This document shows, piece after piece, positions 9,552-18,524 of a stretch of DNA of 32,519 nt. This stretch comes from Lachnospiraceae bacterium. GTDB lineage: Bacteria > Bacillota > Clostridia > Lachnospirales > Lachnospiraceae. A model generated the notes under the pieces. It did no database searches, was not told the origin of the DNA, and saw only the letters and a list, made by a program, of their open reading frames with translations. Location of the stretch: NCBI GenBank assembly GCA_021200695.1, contig JAJQGF010000010.1, positions 1-32,519 on the forward strand, given 5' to 3'. The position numbers and the translations under genes were made by a program. How positions within the stretch are numbered: position 1 is the stretch's first letter; the number at the start of each line of letters is the position of its first letter.

Positions 9552-11711
9552 TCAGGCATTTTCACGCTTCTTAACGCGCAGCGCAGCATACAGTCCATAG
9601 CCCGCCAATCCTGCCGCCGTCAATGCGTTTATAATATCCGCCACATAAAAATATGTGAATCCATAAAAGCTTATCTCGATATGAGCAGCCTCCTTCGGAA
9701 GCTCACATGCCGCGCGGTAGTCGATTACCAGCACTTCCTGCTCAACTCCGTTAACCGTCAGCTTATATCCGGGATAATAATACAACGGAAATATAAGATA
9801 GTCACTGTCAACACTGTCTGATGCGGGCTCTATGTCCACAGTTACAGAACTTCCTTTTTTATTATAATTTGAATATACCACTTCCGTGCCGTTACAGGTA
9901 TAAACATTATATCTGCTGCCGCTTCCCAAATCATTTGCGTACAGATAAAGTCCGTCGTGGAATCGAGAGCTTTCAATATACATTTTGTCATCCGTAGATA
10001 TGACATTATATGATATACTATCAAAATAATAAAATGCGGAGATTAGACTTATAAAAATTATAATTCCTCCGATAGTTTTTTGTAATATGTCTTTTTTCAG
10101 CAACAATAACCCGCACACAGCTACAATACATAGGAATATGCTTGCGATTCCGAGAAAACGCCACGGGAACTGCAGTGGATAAAATAATTTCTCAAAAAGT
10201 TTGTTCCTTCCGAATTCCTCCCACGGAAACAGCCATGATGACATTATGAGTGAAATTCCTCCAAACACCAGACAATGGCTTCCGACAGAGTAAACATATG
10301 TTTTGCCGCCATAATATATTGCCGCAGCTGCAAATATTATTATTCCTATTGCCAACACGCCTCCGACAGTAATGGGCATTTCATTATAGGTATATCCCCT
10401 TACCTCATCGCTTCCCGCAACCGTAGGGAAAAAACTGAACATCTGCGAAAAATACGCCGCCGAGCCCTCAAGGTCCCTATCCTGATTAAATACGACAAAG
10501 TCCTCGCACATATACCGCAGAAAGGGTACCAGAAACGAGGCGTTAAGCAGAAGCGTTAATACTGCCGTCTTAAATATAGAAATTAATCTTTTCTTTTTCT
10601 GATATACCTTTTTTGAAAAAAGCCATACGGCTCCCTCCAAAAGTATAAACATACCGCACAACTCAAATGAAAGCACATGGGACTCAATAACACCGGTGAG
10701 TCCAATAAGCAACACATACCACCTTTTGCGCTCTCCCCACAGAAGTTCAAATACTCCCCACAGCACCAACGGAAAAAAAGTCATAGCTATGCTTTCTCCA
10801 AGCGCTGCTCTGAAATATACATTATTAAGCCTGTATAAAGAAAAGGTATACAAAACACATGCCGCGATTCCCGCTCTTTTGGAATTAAATATCCCTCTTC
10901 CGCAAAGATAGCTGAACGCTGCCGTTCCTATATTTACAGCAAACAGCAAAAGCTTATATCCAAGCATCACAGACATTCCCATCATATGCATTAATGCCAC
11001 GGGATAAAGAAAAAGCTGCGGGTACATTGACGCAGAAATATTGCCTAAAAGCTTTGACTGAATGGGATTTATTCTCACTGGGAATTCTCCAGCCTCCAAG
11101 GCCTTATAAATCCCCTCGATTCTTGTAAAGTGAAATAATGAATCTCCCCCGAGAAAAATAAAATCCGAAAACAGCGGAAGACTTGCTATCGCCCCAAGCA
11201 ATACAATAAACGCCGGAATTTTGTATTTATCAAACGGAACATGCCACCCCAGAAGAACCGTTCCCGCCGCAATAAGAATAAATAATCCCGCAAGATAATA
11301 ATTGTCATAATCGAGAAGCTGCAATCCCTGAATATGAGTGGACTCAATATAGTATTGCTCTCCATCCATTGCCGTAGCTATTCGCACATCGTATAGGCTC
11401 TCGTCCAGATGAAATGTAATCTCAAGCCTTCCTAAACCGGCTTCCATTTCCTGCCTTGCTATCTCCAGACCTCTTTCATTATCAGAATCGGCATACTCCT
11501 CAGTATATATGACAATTTCATTTCCCTCGGGCGAATCGTGATATACAATGCTTGCCGTATAGTCTCCCTCCGGCAGCATATCAAGCACTATATCAACCCC
11601 TTCAGTATTTTCGGAATATGCCTGAGGCTTAAGAAACATAAATACGGCAAGCAGCAAAAGAAAAAAAACTATAATTTTATGGATTGTTGTAAGCCTGTAT
11701 TTAATCATCAT
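9552..11711 (-). CDS. Polytopic membrane protein with a PTPS-related / YfhO-like region (possible GT-C fold)
   Basis: 719 aa, GGDSLFHFTRIEGIYKALEAGEFPVRINP...ASMYPQLFLYPVALM resembles the 6-pyruvoyl-tetrahydropterin synthase-related membrane domain family. Confidence 0.65.
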   Translation of the reverse strand: MMIKYRLTTIHKIIVFFLLLLAVFMFLKPQAYSENTEGVDIVLDMLPEGDYTASIVYHDSPEGNEIVIYTEEYADSDNERGLEIARQEMEAGLGRLEITFHLDESLYDVRIATAMDGEQYYIESTHIQGLQLLDYDNYYLAGLFILIAAGTVLLGWHVPFDKYKIPAFIVLLGAIASLPLFSDFIFLGGDSLFHFTRIEGIYKALEAGEFPVRINPIQSKLLGNISASMYPQLFLYPVALMHMMGMSVMLGYKLLLFAVNIGTAAFSYLCGRGIFNSKRAGIAACVLYTFSLYRLNNVYFRAALGESIAMTFFPLVLWGVFELLWGERKRWYVLLIGLTGVIESHVLSFELCGMFILLEGAVWLFSKKVYQKKKRLISIFKTAVLTLLLNASFLVPFLRYMCEDFVVFNQDRDLEGSAAYFSQMFSFFPTVAGSDEVRGYTYNEMPITVGGVLAIGIIIFAAAAIYYGGKTYVYSVGSHCLVFGGISLIMSSWLFPWEEFGRNKLFEKLFYPLQFPWRFLGIASIFLCIVAVCGLLLLKKDILQKTIGGIIIFISLISAFYYFDSISYNVISTDDKMYIESSRFHDGLYLYANDLGSGSRYNVYTCNGTEVVYSNYNKKGSSVTVDIEPASDSVDSDYLIFPLYYYPGYKLTVNGVEQEVLVIDYRAACELPKEAAHIEISFYGFTYFYVADIINALTAAGLAGYGLYAALRVKKRENA

Positions 11712-11730
11712 ATTCCTTTCTGTCAGCGCA

Positions 11731-12279
11731 TTATCCTCTCATCATGGAGAGTACCATAAGCGCCGTCTCAACCATATTTGTCCCACTGTCCATACTGCAT
11801 TTCTGAATATATCTGTGGGCCTCCTCCTCAGTCATGTGATTGCGCGCCATAAGAATTTCCTTGGCCTCCTTTATGGCGCTCTCCTCCTCGGCACTTCTGA
11901 CCTTAGGCTTAGACTTTGCCCTGCGCCTTCTCCTCTCAATACCCTCCACCAGCATATTTACCGTGTTTATCAAATCATCTGTCTTTAGAGGCATTGAAAG
12001 GCACACTATGTCATTTCCGTAACATTCATCTATAAGACGCGCCGACGCCATAAGCAGCATTTCAAAGCCTGAGGGAAGATATTCATGTAATTCTGAATAT
12101 ACCATATCCGTAAGCTTATAGCTGCATACCACCAACCCATCGCTCAGGCCATCCGCCTGACTTACCGCCTGCGCGCCGGTCGTACATATACCGGTGACGC
12201 TGAAGCCGCTTCTCACCAGAATATTTCTGATAATCTTGGCCTCCTCCATCTTCGGCAGCGCTACTATTATATTTGTCAA
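11731..12279 (-). CDS. ANTAR-domain response-regulator-like protein
   Basis: N-terminal receiver-like fold; C-terminal ANTAR-like helices AIKEAKEILMARNHMTEEEAHRYIQKCSMDSGTNMVETALMVL; directly downstream of glnA. Confidence 0.85.
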   Translation of the reverse strand: MTNIIVALPKMEEAKIIRNILVRSGFSVTGICTTGAQAVSQADGLSDGLVVCSYKLTDMVYSELHEYLPSGFEMLLMASARLIDECYGNDIVCLSMPLKTDDLINTVNMLVEGIERRRRRAKSKPKVRSAEEESAIKEAKEILMARNHMTEEEAHRYIQKCSMDSGTNMVETALMVLSMMRG

Positions 12280-12317
12280 ATGCCCACCTCCTTCTCGTCA
12301 AAATTAAAGAGGTGAAA

Positions 12318-13655
12318 TCAATATTTATACAGATATCTGTCAAGCTCCCACTCTGATATCTGGGTGCTGTACTCAAACCACTCCTGCCTCTTGGCATCAA
12401 TATATCTCTGTGCTATATGCTCACCAAGCACATCGCATATAAACTCATCCCTTTCAAGCTCATCTACAGCCTCCTGAAGCGTTCCCGGAAGACTGTCTAT
12501 GCCCATGGCTTTTCTCTCATTGTCAGACATTTCAAATATATTGGCATTTACACTTCCCGGAGGCATAATTTTGTTGGATATGCCGTCCAGACCTGCGCTT
12601 AGGCAGACCGCCAGAGTAAGATATGGATTTGATGCCAAATCCGGACTTCTCAGCTCTATTCTGGTATTGCAGCCCTCCTTTACTGAAGGAATGCGTATCA
12701 GGGGACTTCTGTTTGTCGCACTCCATGCAATATACACAGGCGCCTCATATCCGGGTACAAGTCTCTTGTAGGAATTTACAATAGGATTTGTGACCGCAGC
12801 CATTCCCTTTATATGCTTCATCAGACCACCTATAAAATAATATGCTTCTTTGCTTAAGCCTATGGAATCCGAAGCGTCCTCAAAAATATTTTTACCGTTC
12901 ATGTCGTGAAGGGACATATTTATATGCATGCCTGAGCCGTTGACACCCTGCTTGGGCTTGGGCATAAAGGTCGCGTGAAGCCCATGTCTCTTCGCTATGG
13001 TACGGACAGCAAGCTTAAATGTCATTACATTGTCAGCCACAGTAAGAGCATCATCATATCTTAAATCTATCTCATGCTGCGCCGGCGCTATCTCATGGTG
13101 TGACGCCTCGATAACAAATCCCATATCCTCAAGCGTCATAACCATGTCACGTCTTGCATTTTCACCGAAATCAAGAGGCCCCACGTCAAAATATCCCGCC
13201 TTCTCCTGCGTCTCAACGGTTGGCATTGTGTTCTCATCTGTATCAAAAAGGAAGAATTCACATTCGGGTCCTACCTTAAATGTATAGCCCAAAGCTTCAG
13301 CCTTTTTTATTGCACGCTTTAAAACATATCTTGAGTCGCCCGCAAACGGCTCCCCATTGGGACGGTATACGTCGCATATCATTCTGGCGACCTTGCCCTG
13401 CTGGGGTCTCCACGGAAAGATTTCAAGAGTTGAATAGTCAGGATACAAGTACATATCTGACTCCTCAATCTTTACAAAGCCTACAATCGCAGAGCCGTCG
13501 AACATACATTTATTGTCCAATGCCGTCTCAAACTGGCTCGCAGTTATTGCTATATTTTTCAGGCTGCCGAACATATCTGTGAACTGAAGTCTTATAAATT
13601 CGACATCCTCCTCCCTGACAATCCTTATCACATCTTCTTTTGTGTAATTATTCAT
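12318..13655 (-). CDS. glnA: type I glutamine synthetase
   Basis: 445 aa; DMFGSLKN, PWRPQQGKVARMICDVYRPNGEPFAGDSR, GSGMHINMSL, NRSPLIRIP. Confidence 0.97.
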   Translation of the reverse strand: MNNYTKEDVIRIVREEDVEFIRLQFTDMFGSLKNIAITASQFETALDNKCMFDGSAIVGFVKIEESDMYLYPDYSTLEIFPWRPQQGKVARMICDVYRPNGEPFAGDSRYVLKRAIKKAEALGYTFKVGPECEFFLFDTDENTMPTVETQEKAGYFDVGPLDFGENARRDMVMTLEDMGFVIEASHHEIAPAQHEIDLRYDDALTVADNVMTFKLAVRTIAKRHGLHATFMPKPKQGVNGSGMHINMSLHDMNGKNIFEDASDSIGLSKEAYYFIGGLMKHIKGMAAVTNPIVNSYKRLVPGYEAPVYIAWSATNRSPLIRIPSVKEGCNTRIELRSPDLASNPYLTLAVCLSAGLDGISNKIMPPGSVNANIFEMSDNERKAMGIDSLPGTLQEAVDELERDEFICDVLGEHIAQRYIDAKRQEWFEYSTQISEWELDRYLYKY

Positions 13656-13670
13656 GCATTACCTCATTTC

Positions 13671-13731
13671 TGCGCAGTATCTTAAATATATTGGAGTCTG
13701 CGGATACTGCGCATTCACAAACTCCGTTTGT
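13671..13731 (-). ncRNA. Candidate structured cis-regulatory RNA in the glnA 5'UTR (H-type pseudoknot model)
   Basis: Minus strand: GGAGTTTG (13725-13718) pairs with CAGACTCC (13700-13693); TGCGCAGTATC (13713-13703) pairs perfectly with GATACTGCGCA (13681-13671). The two helices interleave. The last strand ends 5 nt before the GAGG Shine-Dalgarno (13665-13662). Confidence 0.5.
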
Positions 13732-13735
13732 ACCA

Positions 13736-13765
13736 ATAATATCAATCGTGTTTATATATTGTCAA
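13736..13765 (-). promoter_or_regulatory. Putative glnA promoter
   Basis: Minus strand TTGACA (13765-13760), 18-nt spacer, TATTAT (13741-13736). Confidence 0.7.
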
Positions 13766-13872
13766 TCAATACTATAAAAAATACCCCCAATAAATTCATC
13801 ATATTTTACGAACGTTTTTCATATCCTTTAAGTAAGAATATGTCTCAGCGATAGCCTATAAGGAGAACACTG

Positions 13873-14349
13873 ATGAGCGCAAAAACAAAAATTGTCGTAC
13901 TTCATATGAAAGAATTAATTTATACCGGCATCTTTGCCGCATTAGGGATATTGTTTATATTATTATTTATATTTATGTTTCTTCCCGATAAAAATGACGA
14001 GCAGTCTGATACGGAATCAGAAGAGAGCTCCGAACAGTCCGCCGAAACCGCTTCGGAAAGCATTTACATACCGGGAGTGTACACTACAGAGCTTGTGCTT
14101 GCAGGTGAAAGCATTGACGTCGAGGTCATAGTGGACGATGCAGGCATCTCCTCTGTCAGACTTGTAAATCTTAGCGATACCATAACCACAATGTACCCCC
14201 TGCTCGAGCCCACATTTGCTTCAATATGCGAGCAGCTTTATCAGACGCAGAATATTGAGCAGGTCACCTACACCTCTGACAGCAAGTACACATCTCTGGT
14301 ACTTCTCGAGGCAATAAACAGTTCGCTTGAAAAAGCTCTGATACCATAG
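13873..14349 (+). CDS. Membrane-anchored/secreted small protein with FMN-binding-domain-like C-terminus
   Basis: N-terminal TM helix, acidic Ser/Glu linker, then IPGVYTTELVLAGESIDVEVIVDDAGISSVRLVN...QVTYTSDSKYTSLVLLEAINSSLEKA resembling the FMN_bind pattern; RBS AAGGAG upstream. Confidence 0.6.
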   Translation: MSAKTKIVVLHMKELIYTGIFAALGILFILLFIFMFLPDKNDEQSDTESEESSEQSAETASESIYIPGVYTTELVLAGESIDVEVIVDDAGISSVRLVNLSDTITTMYPLLEPTFASICEQLYQTQNIEQVTYTSDSKYTSLVLLEAINSSLEKALIP

Positions 14350-14355
14350 CCTGAC

Positions 14356-16293
14356 TCACCGCCTGCCAGCGTCATTATTCAGCCGGATTCCTTCAAGCTG
14401 CTCAAGCCATATACGGGCGCAGGCATCGGAAGGCATTCTGAGGTCGCCTCTCGGCGATACAGCTACACTTCCCACCTTGGGGCCGTCCGGCAGGCATGAG
14501 CGCTTAAACTGATTTGCAAAAAAACGCTTGTAAAATGTTTTCAGCCACTTAAGCAGGGTCTCCCCGTCATACTGCCCATTAAATGCTTCAACAGCTATTC
14601 TGTATATTTTTTCAGGCGGAAAAGCACATCTTAACATATAGTATAAGAAAAAGTCATGCAGCTCATACGGCCCCACCAGCTCCTCTGTCCTCTGTGCTAT
14701 ATTGCCGTCAACCGGCGGCAGCAGCTCAGGGCTTACCGGAGTGTCAAGCACATCATAAAGAAGTGCGCCCAGCACAGTGTCCTCACAAATGTCCGCATAG
14801 TATTTAACCAGATGGCGCACAAGAGTCTTCGGCACTCCCGCATTTACACCATACATTGACATATGGTCGCCATTATAGGTTGCCCAGCCCAATGCCAGCT
14901 CTGACATATCTCCCGTTCCTATTACAAGACCGTTTTCCTTGTTTGCAATATCCATGAGCACCTGTGTGCGCTCTCTTGCCTGACCATTCTCATAAACAGC
15001 GTCATGCCTGTTTATATCCTGGCCTATATCATCAAAATGCCCTGACACAGCCTCCCTTATATCTACCCTGATTAGAGATGTATCAAGCGCCTCTGCCAGC
15101 TTACATGCATTTTCATATGTCCTGCCGGTAGTTCCAAAACAGGGCATCGTTACCGCAGCAATCCCCTTTCTGTCAAGTCCCAGAATATCAAAGGTTCTTA
15201 CTGACACTAAAAGCGCAAGCGTAGAGTCAAGTCCACCGGAGATTCCTATAACAACCTTTTTAGCGCCTGTATGCTCAAGCCTTTTCTTTAGTCCATAAGA
15301 CTGAATTGACAGTATTTCCTCACACCTTTTTGCTCTCTCGCCCTCGTCTGAAGGCACAAAGGGCTGAGACTCAAAGCTGCGCTCAAGCTCAGTGACAGTC
15401 CTGTTCATTCTGACTGCTATGAGCTTATACGATGCTGTGGGCATCTCCCCGAAGGTTCCCATTCTCCGTCTCTCCATGTTCATACGGTCAATATCTATGT
15501 CGCCATAGCAGACTGAGTTTTCAAAAAGCCTTGTCTGCGAAAGAACAGTCCCATTTTCAGCAATAATATTATGTCCTCCGAACACAACATCCTGTGTGGA
15601 CTCACCCTCTCCCGCAGAGGCATATACATATCCGCAGAGCAGTCTTGCACTGGCGGATTTTACAAGAAGCTCTCTGTAGCTGTCCTTCCCTATGGTTTCA
15701 TTTGAGGCGGACAGATTGACAATCAGCGTTGCACCCATAAGAGCATGTCTGCCTGCCGGAGGCTCCGCAACCCATAAATCCTCGCATATCTCACAGCCCA
15801 CCATTAATCCCGGAAGGTCAACGCAGTCAAATAAAACATTAGTTCCAAATGGTATCGGTGTATTTTCATACACAAACTCCTCCACCGTTTCATTACCGTT
15901 TGCAAAATAACGCCCCTCATAGAATTCCGCATATGTCGGGATATTCCTCTTGGGTATCATTGCAAGTACCCTTCCATCATGTAAGACCGCGGCCACATTA
16001 TATAGTCTGCCCTTCTTTTCTACGGGAAGTCCAACAAAAACAAGCGCATCAGTCCCCTCTGTCGCCCCTGCCACTACGGATAAAGCCTCCAAAGCCTTTT
16101 TAAGCAGCTGCTTCTGAAGAAATAAATCCCCGCAGGTGTACCCCGTGAGACACAGCTCCGGAAACACTATAACCTTTGCGCCATGGGCATAACACTCCCT
16201 GAGCTTTTCACATACAGCCTCTGCGTTATATTCAGTATCTGCAACCTTTATCACGGGAGTCGCCGCCGCCGTCTTTATAAAACCATCCTTCAT
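14356..16293 (-). CDS. nadE: glutamine-hydrolysing NAD+ synthase
   Basis: 645 aa; nitrilase N-terminal domain (VFPELCLTGYTCGDLF, VGCEICEDLW) fused to synthetase (VIGISGGLDSTLALL, GTGDMSELALGWATYNGDHM). Confidence 0.97.
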   Translation of the reverse strand: MKDGFIKTAAATPVIKVADTEYNAEAVCEKLRECYAHGAKVIVFPELCLTGYTCGDLFLQKQLLKKALEALSVVAGATEGTDALVFVGLPVEKKGRLYNVAAVLHDGRVLAMIPKRNIPTYAEFYEGRYFANGNETVEEFVYENTPIPFGTNVLFDCVDLPGLMVGCEICEDLWVAEPPAGRHALMGATLIVNLSASNETIGKDSYRELLVKSASARLLCGYVYASAGEGESTQDVVFGGHNIIAENGTVLSQTRLFENSVCYGDIDIDRMNMERRRMGTFGEMPTASYKLIAVRMNRTVTELERSFESQPFVPSDEGERAKRCEEILSIQSYGLKKRLEHTGAKKVVIGISGGLDSTLALLVSVRTFDILGLDRKGIAAVTMPCFGTTGRTYENACKLAEALDTSLIRVDIREAVSGHFDDIGQDINRHDAVYENGQARERTQVLMDIANKENGLVIGTGDMSELALGWATYNGDHMSMYGVNAGVPKTLVRHLVKYYADICEDTVLGALLYDVLDTPVSPELLPPVDGNIAQRTEELVGPYELHDFFLYYMLRCAFPPEKIYRIAVEAFNGQYDGETLLKWLKTFYKRFFANQFKRSCLPDGPKVGSVAVSPRGDLRMPSDACARIWLEQLEGIRLNNDAGRR

Positions 16294-17174
16294 TGAAGCC
16301 CCTTCATTTTGTAAATATTTTTAAGCTCATCAACGCTGAATATATAATTTGTATTGCAGAAATGACAGTTCAGTTCTATCTCCTTACCATCGTCTATCAT
16401 ATCCTTAAGCTCGCTCCTGCCAATACTTACAAGCGCCTTTTTCACCCTTTCCCTGCTGCAGCTGCACGAAAAAGCGCAGGGCATGGTATCTGTTATTTCA
16501 GGTTTCAAACCATCTAATATTATCCCGAGCATCTCCTCGGGACTGTTTCCCGCATCAAGTATGCCTGTGACAGAGCTAACCTCCCTGAGATTTTTCTCCA
16601 GACGCGTGATTACCTCCTCATCGGCAAATGGCATAAGCTGGATAATAAACCCTCCTGCCTGCCTAACAGTATTATTCTTCTCCATTAAAACTCCGAGACC
16701 TACCGAAGAGGGCACCTGCTCAGAGGACGCAAAATAATATGTCAAATCCTCCGCAATCTCACCTGTCTGAAGCTCAACCCTGCCGGCATATGGCTCCTTT
16801 AAGCCCATGTCCTTTATAACGCTTAAATAACCCTTACCTACAACGCCCGACACATCAAGCTTTCCGTTTGGCTTTGCAGGTATAATTACATCAGGCACAT
16901 TTGCATAACCCTTTACATTCCCCTCAGAATCCGCAGTCACGGTAATTCCGTTTACCGGTCCGTCTCCCTTTACCTGAAGAGTCAGAAGGTCGCCGTCTCC
17001 CTTTAACATGCTGCCCATCATTACACCCGCGCTCAAAAGTCTTCCCAGAGCGGCGGTTACCACCGGACTTGTATTGTGTACCGTTCTTGCCTTTTCAACA
17101 AGCTCCGCCGTTGTACAGGCAAATGCCCTTATCTGCGCATCCGCCGCCGTTGCTCTCACTAAATAATCCGACAT
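16290..17174 (-). CDS. hslO: redox-regulated chaperone Hsp33
   Basis: 294 aa; MSDYLVRATAADAQIRAFACTTAELVE...; C-terminal zinc motif CSCSRE...CHFCNTNYIF. Confidence 0.96.
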   Translation of the reverse strand: MSDYLVRATAADAQIRAFACTTAELVEKARTVHNTSPVVTAALGRLLSAGVMMGSMLKGDGDLLTLQVKGDGPVNGITVTADSEGNVKGYANVPDVIIPAKPNGKLDVSGVVGKGYLSVIKDMGLKEPYAGRVELQTGEIAEDLTYYFASSEQVPSSVGLGVLMEKNNTVRQAGGFIIQLMPFADEEVITRLEKNLREVSSVTGILDAGNSPEEMLGIILDGLKPEITDTMPCAFSCSCSRERVKKALVSIGRSELKDMIDDGKEIELNCHFCNTNYIFSVDELKNIYKMKGLQ

Positions 17175-17207
17175 ACCAGACTCCTTATACTTTCCCTTAT
17201 GTCCTGC

Positions 17208-18020
17208 TCAGCCTGTCTTGCCCTGCTCTCCGGCTACCAGATATACCCTCTGGCTGGTCTCTGTGACTGCATTATGCGTATCTGCATCTGTAACCTCGAT
17301 AACCCGCATACCTGCTTTCTCGACAAGACTGACCATTTCTTCAACACGGTATCCCCTCTGAAAATGGGTTTCCTCAAATTTTCTGAAAAGACTGTTTTTC
17401 TCTCTTACAAATACCGTGACATCATACTCGTTTATCGCAGTATCTTCATCATAATAGTTTTCCCAGATAAAGCTGCAGTCATCACGGTTTTCCGCAATAA
17501 CAGTATCTCCTATTACGTCCCGGTATTTATAATCTGTATTAAAATCAAAAATAAAAATTCCCTTAGGATAAAGATAATTGTTTACAAGTCTGAAAACCGT
17601 AATAAGCTCTTCATCCTCCAATATATAATTCACGCTGTCGCATACGCTTATCACTGTGCCTACCGTACTGTAAAGCTCAAGCTCTCTCATATCCTGAAGC
17701 AGATACAGAATATCCGAGCCGCTCTCTTCTCTTTTCCTCACGGCAATGTCAAGCATTGCTTCAGAGTTGTCCACGCCGATTACATCATATCCTCTCTTAT
17801 ACATAAGCTCCGTGAGACTGCCCGTACCACAGCCCAGCTCCAGCACAAGATTTCTCTCGGACTCAAGCGCATCCTGCGAATTTCTCACAGGCTTCGACAA
17901 TCCATACCTTTCTATTATATTTGTAAGCGTTTCACTCCACTCCTCATATGGAGTATCATCCATCAGTTCATCATATACCTCTGCAAAATCCGTGTATTGT
18001 CCCGACATTGCTCTAACCAC
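17208..18020 (-). CDS. class I SAM-dependent methyltransferase
   Basis: Motif I LVLELGCGTGSLTELMYKRGYDVIGVDNSEAMLDIA. Confidence 0.9.
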   Translation of the reverse strand: MVRAMSGQYTDFAEVYDELMDDTPYEEWSETLTNIIERYGLSKPVRNSQDALESERNLVLELGCGTGSLTELMYKRGYDVIGVDNSEAMLDIAVRKREESGSDILYLLQDMRELELYSTVGTVISVCDSVNYILEDEELITVFRLVNNYLYPKGIFIFDFNTDYKYRDVIGDTVIAENRDDCSFIWENYYDEDTAINEYDVTVFVREKNSLFRKFEETHFQRGYRVEEMVSLVEKAGMRVIEVTDADTHNAVTETSQRVYLVAGEQGKTG

Positions 18021-18497
18021 CTAAAATACCGCTGCGATTGCGCCGAATACACCCGCGCTCAACAGTCCCATTATAATACCGGCAAGAATTACCCCAAGAA
18101 GAACAGCTATTACACTTGACTTAAAATCCATATCCAGCAGACTCGCCGCCAATGTCCCTGTCCATGCTCCGGTTCCGGGAAGGGGAATTCCGACAAACAG
18201 CAACAGCGCGGCAAAAAGACCTCTCCCTGCCTTCTCCTGAAGCTTCACACCTCCCTTGTGCCCCTTTTCAAGACACCATGAGAAAAATTTCCCAATCACA
18301 GGCTTATCCGCTCCCCACTCAAGAATCCTTCTTGCAAAAAGATATATAAACGGTACGGGAAGCATATTCCCTATTATACATATAATATAGCTCTGCAAAA
18401 GCGGAAGTCCGAAGCCTACCGCATAAGGAATCGCTCCCCTGAGCTCGATAAGCGGCACCATTGAAATAAAAAATATTATAAGATAGTTTTTGAGCAT
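18021..18497 (-). CDS. small multidrug-export-like membrane protein (COG2426-like)
   Basis: 158 aa; MVPLIELRGAIPYAVGFGLPLLQSY...FVGIPLPGTGAWTGTLAASLLDM. Confidence 0.85.
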   Translation of the reverse strand: MLKNYLIIFFISMVPLIELRGAIPYAVGFGLPLLQSYIICIIGNMLPVPFIYLFARRILEWGADKPVIGKFFSWCLEKGHKGGVKLQEKAGRGLFAALLLFVGIPLPGTGAWTGTLAASLLDMDFKSSVIAVLLGVILAGIIMGLLSAGVFGAIAAVF

Positions 18498-18524
18498 AAC
18501 CGTATTCCTTTCAAATTTTAAGAT

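Noticed and set aside
9026-9574. 182-aa and 140-aa plus-strand ORFs over dapF
   Set aside because: Antisense to an unambiguous dapF; no coherent protein features.
13671-13731. Canonical ANTAR two-hexaloop RNA motif in the glnA leader
   Set aside because: The hairpins visible there have a 3-5 nt loop and a 21-nt loop, not paired hexaloops.
17199-18119. 306-aa plus-strand ORF
   Set aside because: Fully antisense to a methyltransferase with a clear SAM motif; translation has no recognisable domain. Treated as a shadow ORF.
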